A DNA stretch of 51,839 bases from Alphaproteobacteria bacterium RIFCSPHIGHO2_02_FULL_46_13 (GTDB taxonomy: Bacteria; Pseudomonadota; Alphaproteobacteria; Micavibrionales; Micavibrionaceae), in contig MEMI01000043.1 of NCBI GenBank assembly GCA_001767915.1, positions 46,879-98,717 on the forward strand, read 5' to 3'. The notes below the pieces were generated by a model. That model was given only the letters and a program-made list of their open reading frames with translations, had not been told where the DNA came from and did not search any database. This document shows positions 16,285 through 24,767 of this stretch, piece after piece (positions within the stretch are counted from its first letter, which is position 1; every line of letters starts with the position of its first letter). Both the position numbers and the translations under genes were made by a program.

Positions 16285-17521
16285 AACGAAGTGCCTCCAC
16301 AGGGTCGAGACGGGATGCGCGCCAAGCTGGATAAACGGTTGCAAGTATGGATAAGACAACAGCCATTCCGACAACAATCACAACCTCTGTCCAATCCACC
16401 TGCGCAGGAAGTTTCGAGAGGAAATAGATTTCATCAGGGAATAATTTTGTGCCCGTTAAATTTTGAATTCCTTGTCGGATCGATTCAATATTCAGGGCAA
16501 AGGTAATTCCCAATACTGAACCCGCAACCGTGCCAAATATTCCGACACTTGCCCCCGTCAACATGAATATCTTCATGATACTGCCGCGGAATGCGCCCAT
16601 GGTGCGCATGATGGCAATGTCACGGCCTTTGTCTTTCACCAACATAATCATGCTGGAAATAATATTAAACGCCGCCACCAGAATAATAAGGGTTAAAATC
16701 AGGAACATCACATTGCGCTCGACCTGAAGCGCTGAGAAGAAACTGGCATTACTATCGCGCCAATCATACACCCCTGCACTTCCTTCGAGAACCACAGATA
16801 AAGCGGCTTTCACCTTATCAACCTTTGTCGGATCATTACTGATAACTTCTAAAATCGATACAGCATTTTCAGGCATCTGGAAAAATCTCTGTGCGGCATC
16901 GAGCGGCATAAAAATATAACCCGAATTATATTCATACATCCCGACATCGAAAATCACTGCGATCTGATATTGCGCGGTGCGCGGGATTGTCCCGAACGGA
17001 CTGGATTTACCCTTTGGCGACATCAAAGTAACAATATCGCCCACACCCAAGGCAAAGCGTTCCGCCATAGCCGACCCGATTGCAATTTGGTCTCCTGTGA
17101 AATTTTTAATCGAGCCTTGAGTAATCGATTTTGAAAGCAAAGGTTTCATCTGCATGTACTGTGGTGTATATCCACGCACCATCGCACCCGTTGCGTTCCC
17201 TTTGGCCGTCATCAACACCTGACCTTCGACCACAGGCGCAACAGATGTCACGCCGTCCACGGCTTTGATATGTCCGATATATTTATCGTAATCATACAGC
17301 GCACTGCCCTGCTGATAAACATTCAAATGCCCGTTCAGCCCCAGAATACGATCAATCAATTCCCCGCGAAATCCGTTCATCACCGACATCACAATGATAA
17401 GGGTCGCAACACCCAACATAATGCCCAAAAACGAAAACGCCGCAATCACCGAGACAAACCCCTCGGCCTTCCGCGCCCGCAAATACCGTAAGGCCAACAT
17501 AATTTCAAATGGTGAATACAT
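16277..17521 (-). CDS. lolC: Lipoprotein-releasing ABC transporter permease LolC/LolE type
   Basis: The inner-membrane permease of the Lol complex, 414 residues, with the expected four membrane segments: one near residues 20-48 (GFVSVIAAFSFLGIMLGVATLII) and three in the C-terminal half, separated by a large periplasmic MacB-like domain. RYLRARKAEGF near the start and YPAWRASRLDPVEALRYE at the end are family hallmarks. AGAGG precedes the ATG. A single permease gene occurs here rather than lolC plus lolE, as in the homodimeric (LolF-like) arrangement of many alphaproteobacteria; which type applies is inference. Confidence 0.92.
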   Translation of the reverse strand: MYSPFEIMLALRYLRARKAEGFVSVIAAFSFLGIMLGVATLIIVMSVMNGFRGELIDRILGLNGHLNVYQQGSALYDYDKYIGHIKAVDGVTSVAPVVEGQVLMTAKGNATGAMVRGYTPQYMQMKPLLSKSITQGSIKNFTGDQIAIGSAMAERFALGVGDIVTLMSPKGKSSPFGTIPRTAQYQIAVIFDVGMYEYNSGYIFMPLDAAQRFFQMPENAVSILEVISNDPTKVDKVKAALSVVLEGSAGVYDWRDSNASFFSALQVERNVMFLILTLIILVAAFNIISSMIMLVKDKGRDIAIMRTMGAFRGSIMKIFMLTGASVGIFGTVAGSVLGITFALNIESIRQGIQNLTGTKLFPDEIYFLSKLPAQVDWTEVVIVVGMAVVLSILATVYPAWRASRLDPVEALRYE

Positions 17522-17541
17522 ATATATCCTCTATAAAAACT

Positions 17542-17619
17542 CCCCCTCCCTTCGGGAGAGGGTTGGGGTGAGGGAAAGACCATTGCCCCTCATCCTAACC
17601 TTCTCCCGAAGGGAGAAGG
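17542..17619. repeat. Inverted pair of palindromic repeats (no gene inside)
   Basis: The left unit 17542-17574 (hairpin CCCTCCC TTC GGGAGAGGG plus TTGGGGTGAGGG) and right unit 17586-17619 (CCCCTCATCCTAA plus hairpin TTCTCCC GAA GGGAGAA) are inverted copies separated by 11 bases. Orientation and sequence match the two repeats bounding the DUF559 gene, but without a gene between them. The pair lies in the gap between proS and lolC and could fold into a long mRNA hairpin. Confidence 0.85.
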
Positions 17620-17629
17620 AACTATTCTT

Positions 17630-19111
17630 TTAATACGATTTCCCAATCAACACCATGCGGCCTTCGTCTTCGAACGGGAGGCAACGGGATGACAGGCTGT
17701 TTTCTTTTTTGAAAGCTTGGTAGTCGGCATCGTTCAATAATTCAACCGGCATCCGTGCATATCCCAAATCGCGCCCGTCGGTGAAGGCGGCTTTGACCTC
17801 TGCCAACGTATTGGTTGTATAAATGCGCGATAACATTCTGGCTTTTGCGGCCTCAAACATATTGGTATGGATGGCGTCCAATATCCCCTTCACACTGCCC
17901 AAAAATTCACCTTCGGTGCAGGTGGTTTTGGAATCGCGGCCTAAGTCACGGCGGGTGTGCGTAAGCTTACCCTCTGCCACTTCACGTTCGCCGATTTCAA
18001 CACGGATCGGTACACCGCGTTTAATCGCCGCCCACATTTTATCGGGCGCACGGTTTTCAGATTTATCAATCTGTACCCGCACACCAATGGCTTTTAATTG
18101 TTTTTGAAGGGTTTCGGCAAATGCCATCACTCCACCAGTATCCTCGCCCTTGATAATCGGCAGGATAATAACCTGTTGAGGCGCAAGGCGTGGTGGCATC
18201 ATCAATCCGTCATCATCACCGTGGGTCATGATTAGCCCACCGATAGAACGGGTGGACAGCCCCCATGATGTTGTGTGAGCAAAATGTTCGTTCCCGTCAC
18301 GCCCTTGAAATTTGATACCGCAAGAATGCGCAAAATTCTGACCGAGATTGTGGGATGTACATGCCTGTAACGCTTTCCCATCCTGCATCATCGCTTCAAT
18401 TGTATAGGTACGCAAAGCACCAGGGAAACGCTCGTCCGCTGTTTTTTCACCCATAATCCCCGGAATGGCCATGTGGTTCACATACATATCATTGTAAACC
18501 TCTAACATCTTACGCGCATCGGCTTCGGCTTGATCCGCAGTCTCGAACGCATTATGCCCTTCTTGCCACAAGAATTCAGAGGTACGAAGGAATAAACGAG
18601 TGCGCATTTCCCAACGCATCACGTTACACCATTGATTGAGTTTCAATGGCAAGTCACGATAAGACTTCACCCATTTGGACATAGAATCGCCGATGATAGT
18701 CTCGGATGTTGGACGAATGACAAATGGCTCTTCCAGTTTGGCATCAGGCGCAGGAACAAGTTTCCCGTCTGCATCTGCCTCCAACCGATGATGAGTAACC
18801 ACGGCACATTCTTTGGCAAAACCGTCAACATGCTCTGCCTCGCGCGAAATAAAGCTCAACGGAATGAGCAAAGGGAAATAAGCGTTTTGCACCTCTTCCA
18901 CTTTGATCAGATCATCCAAAGCTTTCTGGATATTTTCCCACAGCGCGTAACCATACGGTTTAATCACCATACATCCGCGGACAGGCGAATTTTCGGCCAT
19001 GTCCGCGGCCTTTACAACTTCCTGATACCATTCAGGGAAGTTTTCGGCGCGGGTTGGAGTGATGGCCGTGCGTGGTGCTGCCGCTTTCGCGGCTTGATTC
19101 TGGTTTGACAT
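17630..19111 (-). CDS. proS: Proline-tRNA ligase, archaeal/eukaryotic-like type
   Basis: A class II aminoacyl-tRNA synthetase charging tRNA-Pro. The 493-residue product has the architecture of the ProS type 3 (archaeal/eukaryotic) group: the N-terminal RAENFPEWYQEVVKAADMAE, GCMVIKPYGYALWE, the class II motifs FVIRPTSETII and TSEFLWQEGHNAFETADQAE, and a C-terminal extension ending GKSY with the terminal tyrosine typical of this form. It lacks the bacterial editing insertion. Most alphaproteobacteria carry a shorter type of about 440 residues at this locus, from recall. GAGG precedes the ATG. Confidence 0.93.
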   Translation of the reverse strand: MSNQNQAAKAAAPRTAITPTRAENFPEWYQEVVKAADMAENSPVRGCMVIKPYGYALWENIQKALDDLIKVEEVQNAYFPLLIPLSFISREAEHVDGFAKECAVVTHHRLEADADGKLVPAPDAKLEEPFVIRPTSETIIGDSMSKWVKSYRDLPLKLNQWCNVMRWEMRTRLFLRTSEFLWQEGHNAFETADQAEADARKMLEVYNDMYVNHMAIPGIMGEKTADERFPGALRTYTIEAMMQDGKALQACTSHNLGQNFAHSCGIKFQGRDGNEHFAHTTSWGLSTRSIGGLIMTHGDDDGLMMPPRLAPQQVIILPIIKGEDTGGVMAFAETLQKQLKAIGVRVQIDKSENRAPDKMWAAIKRGVPIRVEIGEREVAEGKLTHTRRDLGRDSKTTCTEGEFLGSVKGILDAIHTNMFEAAKARMLSRIYTTNTLAEVKAAFTDGRDLGYARMPVELLNDADYQAFKKENSLSSRCLPFEDEGRMVLIGKSY

Positions 19112-19130
19112 TGATATCCTCGTTTAAATC

Positions 19131-19793
19131 TTAGTAGGTCGCCGCGCGTGGCGCCATGTTAACTGTGCCGCGTTGAATTTGGATCGGCGCTTTTGGGGGT
19201 GGTGTGCTGGTGCTGGACGCGGCAACAGAACCCGCCTGCGGCTCAAGTTCTGCGGGGGCAACGCTATCAGATTGATAATTGTTTTTTGCATCAGGGTTCA
19301 CAGTTTCTGACGGCGCAGAAATCATTTGATCTTGCCCTGCTGCAGGCTCAATCATCGGAATAGATTTCGGGGCTATTTCACTTTTTTTTGCAACGCCACA
19401 AAGTGACGCCGCATTAGATGAAATATCCTGTCCGTTATATTCAACCTTACCATCTTTGTATAATTTTAAATTGGCAACAGGCATTTGCATTTCTGCGCCA
19501 GCAGGTGCAACGCCCATGCGTTTTGCAAGATCAATGGTCATCGGAACTTCAACATAATCTGGCGCCGCATCCGCAACCGGATTAATGTCTGCTGGTGCAA
19601 CAGCATTTCCCTGAGCATCAATACCCGCTTGATAAGTCGGAGAGTCTTTACCCGTTGCAGGAACATACATCTTACTGCAAATCATTCTTTCAACAGCAAA
19701 AGTTCCGCTATTCACATCGGTTGCTTTTTCGGCAGCAAAAGCCACTCCGGAAACACTGGTCATCAATAGAATGGTTAAAAAAGTTGTTTTCAT
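19131..19793 (-). CDS. Hypothetical secreted protein, 220 aa
   Basis: The N-terminus MKTTFLTILLMTSVSGVAFA-AEK is a clear Sec signal peptide, so the protein should be periplasmic or exported. The mature part has no motif I recognise: EVPMTIDLAKRMG, a strand pair around NLKLYKDGKVEYNGQDI, one cysteine in LCGVAKKSEI and one in MICSKMY, then a Pro/Ala/Ser-rich, disordered-looking C-terminus ending APRAATY. GGAG precedes the ATG, which overlaps the stop of the DUF1467 gene (ATGA), indicating co-translation. It sits between DUF1467 and proS, usually adjacent in relatives. Confidence 0.7.
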   Translation of the reverse strand: MKTTFLTILLMTSVSGVAFAAEKATDVNSGTFAVERMICSKMYVPATGKDSPTYQAGIDAQGNAVAPADINPVADAAPDYVEVPMTIDLAKRMGVAPAGAEMQMPVANLKLYKDGKVEYNGQDISSNAASLCGVAKKSEIAPKSIPMIEPAAGQDQMISAPSETVNPDAKNNYQSDSVAPAELEPQAGSVAASSTSTPPPKAPIQIQRGTVNMAPRAATY

Positions 19794-20095
19794 TTTTGGG
19801 TCTCCATTTTGCTGTGCGCGTTATTTTGTGTTTGTTCGTCCTGGGCTGCCAAGTCCGCCGCCATATCATAGAAACTTATGACATTTGAGGTAATCAGTCC
19901 ATAAATAAGTAACCAAATTATGGCAGAAACAAGGGTCGTGACCATAAATTTCTTTAATATTTTTGGTTTATCAGGGGCGCTTGTCGTATTTCCGGTGACG
20001 GGTGCCTCACTCGGGCGATTTCCCCATGGCAAAACGGCAAACAATACCGTCCACCACACCATTAAAAAAACAACAATCCCGCTCACTAAACCCAT
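19790..20095 (-). CDS. DUF1467 family membrane protein
   Basis: A 101-residue protein with two membrane segments (MGLVSGIVVFLMVWWTVLFAVLPWG at the start and TTLVSAIIWLLIYGLI at about 54-70) and a polar connecting loop. The WWTVLFAVLPWG segment is the DUF1467 hallmark, a family of unknown function often next to rnj and proS in alphaproteobacteria. An AAGGG ribosome site lies within the end of rnj. It starts three bases after the rnj stop and overlaps the next gene by four bases. Confidence 0.85.
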   Translation of the reverse strand: MGLVSGIVVFLMVWWTVLFAVLPWGNRPSEAPVTGNTTSAPDKPKILKKFMVTTLVSAIIWLLIYGLITSNVISFYDMAADLAAQDEQTQNNAHSKMETQK

Positions 20096-20098
20096 ATC

Positions 20099-21793
20099 TT
20101 AAACCCTTAATAAATGGACAGACACTTTTGGTTTAAATCCGAAAATATCATTGAGCATCCTGCGAATACAGACGCGAATATCTTCTTCGATCCGTACCAT
20201 GTCTTCAATTTCATCTTCGCGGATTTCGAGCAGAATATCGTCAATTTCCTGTTTGATATCTTCCAGAATTTCCTGATCTTCTTCGTCCGCTTCATCAATC
20301 ATACCGACAAGGGTAATTTGCGGAGCCGCCGCCAAGAACCCGCGTTCATCCAGAACAACAGTGATATGTGCCGCACCCGAATATTGTAATTTGCGACGTT
20401 CGGCGATGCCTTTATGGTCGGCAGAAATCACGCGGTTCGGCTCAACCGCCAAGGCGCGCGCAGGCACATGGTCAATGACCTCCACCCCGTCATGGGACAA
20501 ACGAACGACTGATCCGTTATTCGGGATCACGACTTGGGCAACCCCCATATCGCGTGCCAAAGTCGCCTGCGCCTCAAGCATCACACGTTCGCCATGCACA
20601 GGAATAACGGCCTTTGGCTTCACCCACGATAGCATATCCGCAATCTCGTCACGGTAAGGGTGACCAGAAACGTGGATTTTATGGCCTGCGTTTTTATTAT
20701 CAACAATTTTCACGCCCGATGCGCTCAGATAATTTTTAACCGCATTGATTTCTTTCTCATTCCCCGGAATGGCCTTAGATGAGAAAACAGCCGTGTCGCC
20801 CTTCCCTAATTTAATGCCTTTCCAGTCACCGCGCGCAATCCGCGCAAGGGCGGCTTGCGCCTCACCCTGCGATCCTGTGACCATCAGAACAGTTTTATCA
20901 GACGGCAAAAACGGCAATTCATCTTCGCTGATAAAACTTTGTGTATGGCTTAAATAACCGCAATCATGCGCGTTCGATGTCATGCGGTGCAATGACCGAC
21001 CAAGCATACAAACACTGCGCCCTGTTTTCTCGGCGGCTTGACAAATACTTTGAATCCGTCCGACGTTGGACGCAAATATCGTGACCAGAATACGCCCCGG
21101 TGCTTCGGCAAAAACGCGTTCCAACCCGACAACAACATCGGCCTCTGTCCCGCCCCTGCCCGCTTGCGGCGCATTGGTGGAATCGCCGATATAGGCCAGA
21201 ATACCTTCATCACCCGCTTTGCGGAGTGCGGCTTCATCGGTTGGTTTATCAATAACAGGGGTCGGGTCTAAATTCCAATCACCACTATGCAATACATTTC
21301 CGTGCGCTGTTTTGATAACAGTTGCAACGGCCTGAGGGATAGAATGGGACACATGAATAAATTTGAATTTGAACGGCGCCAATTCTAATTCGCGCTCGGT
21401 GGAAATCTCGATAATTTTCGCACCCTTGCATTCAGGGCGTTCGTTCATCTTGGCGCGCAAAACTGCCGCCGTAAATTTCGTGCAATAAATCGGACATTTC
21501 AGACGCGGCCATAAATAAGGCACAGCCCCCACATGGTCTTCGTGACCATGTGTAATCACCATCCCTAAAATATCGCTTTTGTAATCTTCGATAAACGAAG
21601 GGTCAGGAAGCAAAATATCAACCCCTGGAAAGCGTTGATCGGCAAATCCGATCCCGCAATCAAAAATCATCCATTTGCCATCACAGGCATAGAGGTTAAA
21701 ATTCACACCAAATTCTTCACTCCCGCCAAGCGGAATGAAATGGAAACCTTCGGCAAAACTCGCCTTACTTCTTTTTTCAACTATTTTTTTCAT
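20099..21793 (-). CDS. rnj: Ribonuclease J
   Basis: A metallo-beta-lactamase/beta-CASP ribonuclease with 5'-3' exo- and endonuclease activity, used in mRNA decay and rRNA maturation. It is 564 residues long. The zinc motif THGHEDHVG places H82, H84, D86 and H87. Further ligands are likely in HSGDWNLDPTP and the C-terminal HVSGHPYRDE. A beta-CASP domain lies in the middle (TGSQGEAQAALARIARG). The C-terminal 60 residues are very acidic. The ATG at 21793 has no clear Shine-Dalgarno, so the start is less certain. It follows coaX by nine bases. Confidence 0.95.
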   Translation of the reverse strand: MKKIVEKRSKASFAEGFHFIPLGGSEEFGVNFNLYACDGKWMIFDCGIGFADQRFPGVDILLPDPSFIEDYKSDILGMVITHGHEDHVGAVPYLWPRLKCPIYCTKFTAAVLRAKMNERPECKGAKIIEISTERELELAPFKFKFIHVSHSIPQAVATVIKTAHGNVLHSGDWNLDPTPVIDKPTDEAALRKAGDEGILAYIGDSTNAPQAGRGGTEADVVVGLERVFAEAPGRILVTIFASNVGRIQSICQAAEKTGRSVCMLGRSLHRMTSNAHDCGYLSHTQSFISEDELPFLPSDKTVLMVTGSQGEAQAALARIARGDWKGIKLGKGDTAVFSSKAIPGNEKEINAVKNYLSASGVKIVDNKNAGHKIHVSGHPYRDEIADMLSWVKPKAVIPVHGERVMLEAQATLARDMGVAQVVIPNNGSVVRLSHDGVEVIDHVPARALAVEPNRVISADHKGIAERRKLQYSGAAHITVVLDERGFLAAAPQITLVGMIDEADEEDQEILEDIKQEIDDILLEIREDEIEDMVRIEEDIRVCIRRMLNDIFGFKPKVSVHLLRV

Positions 21794-21802
21794 GCGGGGA
21801 CT

Positions 21803-22576
21803 TTATTGGTTTTTTATGTGTTGGTAAATGCTTAATAACCCCTTGAGCGTTAATTCTTCATCAATCACATCAATTAACGGAATATCCTGCCGAAACAGGT
21901 TAGACAGCCCCCCCGTTGCAATAATTTTGGGGCGATAGCCCAGCTCGGCAATCAGTTGCCCCAGAATTTTCTCGACCAACCCGACATAGCCCCAGAATAT
22001 CCCCGACTGCATAGCATCAACCGTATTGGTGGCCAAAGCCGCTTTTGGCTTTTTCACCGCAACACTCGGAAGTTTTGCCGCCGCCAGATGAAGGGCTTCC
22101 AGTGATAAATTCGGCCCCGGTGCAATCACCCCGCCACAGAAATTACCGTCCTTATCAACGATATCAAAAGTTGTCGCCGTTCCGAAATCCAGAACAATCG
22201 CCGCGCATTGATATTCTTTATGAACCGCGAATGTATTGACCAATCGGTCTGCGCCCAACTCGGACGGCCTGTCGATTTTGATTTGAATGCCTAAATCACC
22301 CGTATCTTTGCCCACAAAAATCGGCGGCACAGAAAAAGCATCCTTACATAATTTACGGATAGCAAAATCAACATCGGGTACAACCGATGACACAATCACG
22401 TCCGTCACATCGGACACATGCACATGTTTCAATTCAAAATGCTGGGACAAAAATGCCAGATATTCATCGGATGTCCGCCCTGCATCTGTCATGCATCGCC
22501 ACATCCCCTTCTGGGTTGTGCCATCATATAATGCAAAAACTATATTCGTATTTCCAACATCAACTGCCAACAACAT
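21803..22576 (-). CDS. coaX: Type III pantothenate kinase
   Basis: Performs the first step of coenzyme A synthesis, phosphorylating pantothenate. The 257-residue product opens MLLAVDVGNTNIVFALYDG, the ASKHA phosphate loop, and has RTSDEYLAFL, GADRLVNTFAVH, LDFGTATTFDIVD and GGVIAPGPNLSLEALH, all typical of CoaX. AGGA is correctly spaced before the ATG. It lies 12 bases after birA and before rnj, the conserved birA-coaX-rnj order. Confidence 0.95.
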   Translation of the reverse strand: MLLAVDVGNTNIVFALYDGTTQKGMWRCMTDAGRTSDEYLAFLSQHFELKHVHVSDVTDVIVSSVVPDVDFAIRKLCKDAFSVPPIFVGKDTGDLGIQIKIDRPSELGADRLVNTFAVHKEYQCAAIVLDFGTATTFDIVDKDGNFCGGVIAPGPNLSLEALHLAAAKLPSVAVKKPKAALATNTVDAMQSGIFWGYVGLVEKILGQLIAELGYRPKIIATGGLSNLFRQDIPLIDVIDEELTLKGLLSIYQHIKNQ

Positions 22577-22588
22577 TTTAAAATCCTT

Positions 22589-23317
22589 TTATATCTCGAA
22601 AAAAACTTCGCCGGAATGGATGGTGCGGTGGGTTGCTTCACCCGCAACCTTTACCAACAACGCTCCACTCTCATCTAGGCCTAAGAACTCACCAAAGAAA
22701 GTCTCTCTCGGCAACCTCACCCGAATATCCGTGCCTAGTCCATAGGCATGAGATAACCATGTTTTGCGAATGGGCGCAAACCCACCAACCGCCATTTGAT
22801 CCAGTTGTGTTTGGATTTGAACAGTGAATTTATCAAGAAATTCAAGTGGTTGCATAACAATATTGGTGAATTGCTGAACATGAACTGCACCCTCGGGTGC
22901 CGCCACCAAATTCACCCCTACGCCAATGATAATGGATTTTAAAGACCCGTCGGGCGCAATATCGCTCTCCAACAGAATGCCCGCAATTTTCTTACCCCCG
23001 ACCAAAACATCATTCGGCCATTTATTCTGAATATCGGTAATACCCAAATCGGTCAGGACATTCATCAAGGCCACAGCCGCAAGGAATGAATATTGTCCTG
23101 CATCCTGCGCATTCATATTTTTCAGGGGAATAACAAGGGATGCGAGCAAATTGCCTTTGCGCGACACCCATGCGTTGCCGGATCGCCCCCGCCCTGATGT
23201 CTGCATATCGGCCTGCACCACCAAAGGCAAAGGCCGACCTTCATTCAGATATTGTTTGGCAACATCTTGCGTACTGGACAAGGTTTCAAATGAATGAATA
23301 TGCCAGTGAACTGCCAT
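22589..23317 (-). CDS. birA: Biotin-[acetyl-CoA-carboxylase] ligase
   Basis: Attaches biotin to the carboxyl-carrier subunit of acetyl-CoA carboxylase. From the ATG at 23317 the product has 242 residues: HSFETLSSTQDVAKQYL, the biotinyl-AMP loop TSGRGRSGNAWVSRKGN, and the KWPNDVLVGGKKIAGILLE segment. It lacks the N-terminal winged helix of E. coli BirA, so it is a monofunctional ligase, not a repressor. The frame is open upstream to 23470 but that region is the end of nuoN; the start lies one base after the nuoN stop. Confidence 0.94.
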   Translation of the reverse strand: MAVHWHIHSFETLSSTQDVAKQYLNEGRPLPLVVQADMQTSGRGRSGNAWVSRKGNLLASLVIPLKNMNAQDAGQYSFLAAVALMNVLTDLGITDIQNKWPNDVLVGGKKIAGILLESDIAPDGSLKSIIIGVGVNLVAAPEGAVHVQQFTNIVMQPLEFLDKFTVQIQTQLDQMAVGGFAPIRKTWLSHAYGLGTDIRVRLPRETFFGEFLGLDESGALLVKVAGEATHRTIHSGEVFFEI

Positions 23318-23318
23318 G

Positions 23319-24767
23319 TTAAGGATAAAGGCTGACCGCGGCCTGCAATGCGTGATCGAGCAATCTGTTCGGCATGACTGTAAATAACAGGATAAACGCA
23401 ATCGATGCGACCACAACCAAATGACGGGACAAGGATTTATTCTCGTCCACTGGCCCAGCCGATTCATCAAAGAACATGACCTTGATCAAACGGAGGTAGT
23501 AATAAGCCCCGACAACAGATGTCAAAACACCGATCACCGCAACAACCATATATCCGCCAGCAACAGCCGCTTGGAAAACAAAGAATTTCCCGAAAAACCC
23601 TGCGAGTGGCGGAATACCGCTCATCGAGAATAACAGACCAGTCAAGGCATAGGCCATAAACGGTGATGTTTTCGAAAGTCCCGCGAAATCAGGAATATTC
23701 TCAATCGATTTGCCGTCGCGCTTCAGGCTCATCAAAATTGCAAACACACCCGCGAGCATCACCATATAAATGGTGAGGTAGATAATTGTTCCCGCAATCC
23801 CCTCCGGCACATTCGGCAACAGACCGAGCATCGCATAGCCCATATTGGCGATAGATGAATAAGCCAACAGACGTTTAATATTATTCTGAACCAATCCCGC
23901 AAATGCCCCGAGCAGCATCGAGCCGACTGAGACCGCCATAATGATCTGCATCCATTCTTGTGCCAACATTGCAAAAGGGCCAACCAACAAACGGATAATC
24001 AACCCAATCGCCGCAACTTTCGGCACGATGGCGAATAACGCGGTCACAGGTGTCGGTGCCCCTTGATAAACGTCAGGTGTCCACATGTGGAACGGCACGG
24101 CAGATACTTTGAACGCCAAGCCAGCCAGCATAAACACCATCCCCACCATCACGCCATAAGGCATAGATTGCGCGGATTCAAGGAATTCAGAAATACCGAC
24201 ATAGGACAAAGTCCCAGAATATCCGTAAACCAACGAAATACCGAACAACAACAATCCGGATGACAACGCGCCAAGGATGAAATATTTCAACCCGGCCTCA
24301 GACGACAATAAATTATCACGGTTAATCGCCGCCAGAACATAAAGGCACAGCGATGATAATTCAAGTGATACATAAAGTGAGAGCAAGTTGTTGGCAGACA
24401 CCATCAACAACATCCCCACGCCCGAGAATAAAACGAGCAACGGATATTCGAATTTCAACAAATCATTCTCGCGCAACCAGGATACGGAAAGGGTCAATGA
24501 TCCCGCAATCCCCGCAAGGATCAGAACTTTCATCCATTGTGAGAAACCATCAACGATAACCATTCCGTTCAGGGTATCAATCGGCGTCCAGTCGGCAAGA
24601 AGAACGCTTCCCATCGCCGCAAGAATGGCAACGATGACAGATGTCATGATAAACCCGATGCTGGTCTTTCCACGGAAAGCCCCCACCATCAACAACAACA
24701 TTCCGACTACGGCCAAGAAAATTTCCTGCTTAATCGGGGAAAGAATGATCCAGCTAAACCCGTCCAT
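23319..24767 (-). CDS. nuoN: NADH-quinone oxidoreductase subunit N
   Basis: A proton-pumping antiporter-like subunit of complex I, 482 residues with about 14 membrane helices. Typical segments are LELSSLCLYVLAAINRD, EAGLKYFILGALSSGLLLFG, KVSAVPFHMWTPDVYQGAPT with the conserved lysine, KRLLAYSSIANMGY, and GIPPLAGFFGKFFVF. Its ATG overlaps the nuoM stop by one base (TAATG). It is the last nuo gene of this group; birA follows. Confidence 0.97.
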   Translation of the reverse strand: MDGFSWIILSPIKQEIFLAVVGMLLLMVGAFRGKTSIGFIMTSVIVAILAAMGSVLLADWTPIDTLNGMVIVDGFSQWMKVLILAGIAGSLTLSVSWLRENDLLKFEYPLLVLFSGVGMLLMVSANNLLSLYVSLELSSLCLYVLAAINRDNLLSSEAGLKYFILGALSSGLLLFGISLVYGYSGTLSYVGISEFLESAQSMPYGVMVGMVFMLAGLAFKVSAVPFHMWTPDVYQGAPTPVTALFAIVPKVAAIGLIIRLLVGPFAMLAQEWMQIIMAVSVGSMLLGAFAGLVQNNIKRLLAYSSIANMGYAMLGLLPNVPEGIAGTIIYLTIYMVMLAGVFAILMSLKRDGKSIENIPDFAGLSKTSPFMAYALTGLLFSMSGIPPLAGFFGKFFVFQAAVAGGYMVVAVIGVLTSVVGAYYYLRLIKVMFFDESAGPVDENKSLSRHLVVVASIAFILLFTVMPNRLLDHALQAAVSLYP

